64,000 bases of DNA from contig OY757015.1 of assembly GCA_963580285.1 (NCBI GenBank), forward strand, positions 145,822,082 through 145,886,081, given 5' to 3'. Under the pieces are notes generated by a model that ran no database searches, was not told where the DNA came from, and was given only the letters and a program-made list of their open reading frames with translations. Shown one piece after another: positions 60,936 through 64,000 of this stretch; position 1 is the stretch's first letter; each line of letters starts with the position of its first letter. The stretch is from Lucinisca nassula. Lineage: Eukaryota > Mollusca > Bivalvia > Lucinida > Lucinidae. The position numbers were made by a program, and so were the translations under genes.

Positions 60936-62584
60936 ACTGATCCTTTCTGTAGCTTAAATGAGCATGATATTATTTTTCACGTATGTCGTTACTGTTATTT
61001 TGTGTTCAACGTCATGTCACAAAAATGATATGATCACATATTGTTATACATTGCAAGATAACAACATGGAGCTCTACGGCCCCAAAACAGCCATTTTAGT
61101 TCGTCAATTTGGTTATCACTAGGCGACTGCAAATGGCCATTTTAACTCTTTTTTGGCTATTACCAGTCGAATTGGTAATAATTTACTTTTAGGTACGCCA
61201 CTGGTACTTTTGGGTCAATTATCTGTGAATGTAGCATGTACAATTATCCTGAACATGGACTTAGATTGTTTTGTTTAAGCCCTCTTCTTCGAAAGCATGG
61301 GTTATATATCCAGTTGTTCTCTTCGCACCATTGACCACCGACCTATTTGGAAATCTAAACCCACCACCTGTGCAGTTTGACTGCCGGGACGGGAACAGCT
61401 ACATCGCATCCAGTCGAACCGTCCGTTTCGAAGTCATTTTTCTGAGGTGAAGTATCATGTCCATGTCGTCTTTGCTCAGCAAAATTTCTCGTAGAAAAGT
61501 AGCATAGCATCATAACCACTTTTTAATATCTTATAGCAGCTGTTTATGTTTGTTTATTGATATTTGTCGCGACGTTGAAAGGGTGGGGGGGGGGGGGCAC
61601 TGCTGCTGAGAGCGGTGCTGCTATAATTAGGCCGGCGGCAAGGGGTGCATAGATATTTTTACTATTAAATTCCTTAACTTTAAACATCATCATGCTGAAT
61701 ATTTCACTATGCCACACTCTGCCTCAATGTTCAGCCATTTGTATTGCAGGATTTCAATTTTTATCATGAGTTGAGAAGCGGAATTAAAAACAGTACAGTT
61801 CCGGATCAGCTGGCTTCTACTTGTAGGCTAGCCAGTCCACTCGCCTGAGGCACCATGTGATTTCAATATGAGTTCATAATAACGGTTAAAATAAAAATAC
61901 GCAGAGGACACTGTACTTTCGGGCCTCATAAAACGGCAATGACAACTTAAGAAGAATGTTTACTTCTTTACATGAAATGAATGAAACTTTTAAAACATCG
62001 AAAGAACCGAAGCGGAAGTTTTTATTAAACTGAGATTAAATAATCACCAGATTACACGGTAGCTGCAAACCTACCACGGTTCATTGTACTTATCCGCCAT
62101 AAAACATAGTCCTGATGACGTCACGCGTGACGATAACATGTCAGTATCTGATTATTGCACCGATAGTGCAAATAAATGCAATGTTTTTTTTTCTCCTTTA
62201 AGTCATGCATGTACTTTTTGGAGAGAAAATCCCACGTCCTACATTCTAAATGCAGAACGATTTTTATATCCATTCCATTGCACATATCATGCATACGTGT
62301 GCGTACAATGAAAGCATATATACTAGAGCTAGTGTTTATGAAACACTATGCTCCCAACATCTGAAAGCAAACACGGCTTGCCCTTGGTCGTTTTGAGATA
62401 TCTTGCTTACAATGTCGAAATACTGAAAATTTCAAAGAGCCGAGACTCAAGAATCAGACGACTGACCCAAAAGAAAAAAAAAATATTGCTTTTATTGTTT
62501 TTCACAAGCAATCCACATACGAATTTTCAGAACCCCAGCATATATATGTTTCCTAAGATATGAAACATCCTATACTGTGTGACC
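60936..62584. other. Unannotated stretch, about 1.65 kb
   Basis: A G-run at 61583-61600. GCTATTACCAGTCGAATTGG at 61156-61176 resembles the 43-bp palindromic unit. No gene or other window repeat. Confidence 0.5.
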
Positions 62585-62845
62585 CATCAGAAACACAAAA
62601 AAGAAAGAAACAGGAATATGAAATAACTAAACAGAAGCGAAGGCAATGATCATGAATCGACATAATCAACCCACAGCTCCCATAAGAGACAACAAAAGGG
62701 AAACAAGCACAAACATGAAACAACTAGACCCTAATGGAAACATCAATGGCGGAAAGCCAAAAGGCCAGTTACTTTCCCACAAAATGGCCAATTGGCTAAC
62801 CAAACCAAATAATATAAGCGACACACACACTCAACGACAATTAGA
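62585..62845 (-). repeat. Repeat H, longest copy
   Basis: On the minus strand: CGCTTATATTATTTGGTTTG, GCCAATTGGCCATTTTGTGG, GCCATTGATGTTTCCATTAG and GGGAGCTGTGGGTTGATTAT. The adjoining 62846-63110 contains a second, diverged GGTAAGCCAAAAGGGAAGTC block, and ATCGATTTTACTTTGCTACA recurs at 63615. Confidence 0.75.
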
Positions 62846-63219
62846 ACAAAAATAAACATCGACAGAAAAACGCCTTGGAACGGCCAGTGAAACGAATTCC
62901 ACTGGTGGGTTTAAATCGATTTTACTTTGCTACAATCCTCGCCTTTATTTCCGTCGCGATTTAGACAAATAATTTGTTAATAAACCCCAGTGAAAACATC
63001 ACAGGTGGTAAGCCAAAAGGGAAGTCACTTCCCCACAAATGGCTATCCAAAATAAAAAGACATAAGCAATACACACGTGCGAAGACGAATTATAACAATA
63101 ATAAACTTCAATGAAAGAGGTATCATGTACTTGTACATGTATTTGCATGGGTATAAATGTTTGTACGAGTACATATTCGTTCTCTTAAGCCATTTGTGGC
63201 CTGAGAAGTTGTGAAAATA

Positions 63220-63569
63220 TACAGTGGAACTTCGATGGCTCGAACACTGATGGCTCGTTTACCATGGATGAGTCGAACCCGTTCTTGAGCCCCTAGGGAT
63301 ATCCTCGACATAAGAAATAGTGGGGGATAATTAAGGAGATTTTAGTCTTTTATCTTGCAAATGTATGCTGTGTGTACTCATTAGAATCGCCTCAATGAGG
63401 CGATTCTAATGAGTACATACAGCATACATTTTCATTATAGACATCGAAAATATGTCTAAAAGTATCTCGTTATGCCTCCTGGCAGTTACCTTCAATGGCT
63501 CGACTTACCCCTGTCTCGAACAGATTTTCGAGGTCCCAAAGGTGTTCGAGCCATTGAAGTTCGACTGTG
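63220..63569. mobile_element. MITE-6 (pogo/Tigger-like), complete
   Basis: TACAGTGGAACTTCGATGGC and, inverted, TCACAGTCGAACTTCAATGG. A central hairpin at 63343-63440 has arms GCTGTGTGTACTCATTAGAA and closes on GCCTCAATGAGGC, the same loop as MITE-2. Non-coding. Confidence 0.85.
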
Positions 63570-63818
63570 ATAACCAGTGCATCCAAAGTCATAGCCATAA
63601 CGTTCTGTTCTGTTCTTAAATCGATTTTACGTGGCCACAATCCTCGCCCTTAGTTCTTCAAATAATTTGTTCAGTTCGCATAAAGGCGTTTTAATTCATC
63701 AAGTTCATAAATTATAGTTGAATGTATACCATAAGACGGCAGTTCAAATATGTGCCCTTAAACTGCATCTAGAGCATAAATTGTGAGGTAAACCCTTCGG
63801 CACCCCGCTTTTCTCTTA

Positions 63819-63975
63819 GCCCATAAAATGCCAATCACGACAATTGTCTGCTTTGCCATCTACCGGTTACCTTAAAAGTCTTTTTTTTGCGAACAATGTG
63901 GACCCAGATCTGGACCTACAGTGTTTGCCTGTTTAAAAAGTTTGCAAGAAGAATCGGCAGACGACATAAGTAGAC
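63819..63975. mobile_element. MITE-1 variant
   Basis: TTAGCCCATAAAATGCCAAT, GTCTGCTTTGCCATCTACCG and a reduced core GACCCAGATCTGGACCTACA, then AATCGGCAGACGAC. It has the same order as 18613. Confidence 0.72.
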
Positions 63976-64000
63976 GCATTTTCAAATGTTGTTTTTCTCA

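Overview
The window looks like intergenic or intronic DNA from a marine bivalve mollusc. This is an inference from the mix of tRNA-headed SINEs with ACGTTAAAC-type 3' ends, a repeat with AGCTCACCTG-type ends, a dead non-LTR reverse transcriptase and long dinucleotide microsatellites. I find no intact host protein-coding gene, no rRNA gene, no convincing functional tRNA gene and no CRISPR array. The longest open frames lie in short-period satellites or SINE copies. Family labels below (SINE-A to G, MITE-1 to 7) are mine, built by comparing copies inside this window.

SINE families. SINE-A: about 300 bp, starts GGCCCCCGCCCATCGGGGC, ends GGGGACGTTAAACCTCAAAT plus (CAAA)n. SINE-B: head GCCGGCCTCGGTAGCTCAG, shares core and tail type with A. 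SINE-C: head CGGCCCCGATAGCTCAG, (CA)n tail, V-SINE/RUDI-like. SINE-D: head GGGCCTCCGTGGCCTAGTGG, tail GGGCCGTAAAACC. SINE-E: head GAGCGTGATAGCTCAGTGG. SINE-F: head GCGCTGTGGTGCAGTGG, (ATT)n tail. SINE-G: head GAAGCCTCCGTTGTGTAATG, tail GGGACGTAAAACTCAAACAC. Many copies have clear 7-15 bp target-site duplications (TSDs).

Small inverted-repeat elements. MITE-1: ends TTAACCCAT, strong internal palindrome. MITE-2: ends CATYACGAAAACACGCC, hairpin core with GCCTCRATGAGGC. MITE-3: ends TACAGTARAATTCC. MITE-4: ends TTAAGGGGAATGGGAAC. MITE-5: 237 bp, ends GRGCCCCGCCAAGCG. MITE-6: pogo/Tigger-like ends TACAGTCGAACTTC. MITE-7: one copy nested in the LINE.

Layout. 0-10 kb: SINEs, MITEs and one arm of an inverted duplication (4.6-6.9 kb, partner at 21.3-22.9 kb). 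10.9-12.3 kb: 39-bp satellite split by SINE-C. 12.4-13.7 kb: element with 160-bp tandem repeats. 13.7-27 kb: nested SINEs and MITEs. 27.1-27.4 kb: Tc1-like transposase remnant. 28.2-30.8 kb: foldback-like element with 43-bp palindromic arrays at both ends and a 9-bp TSD. 36.1-38.8 kb: MULE-like element with about 210-bp inverted ends and a 9-bp TSD. 41.8-42.3 kb: 24-bp satellite. 43.1-44.2 kb: Harbinger-like element full of ACGT motifs. 47.7-52.9 kb: 5.2-kb composite palindrome made of 13 copies of a SINE-D fragment plus heptamer and GT tracts. 57.8-60.6 kb: dead LINE. 60.9-64 kb: sparse repeats.

The elements do not work together as a pathway. They form an insertion stratigraphy in which several nested insertions can be ordered in time. 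The best candidates for new biology are the three large terminal-inverted-repeat elements without visible transposase, the sharing of one hairpin core between MITEs with different ends, and the modular exchange of heads between SINEs.
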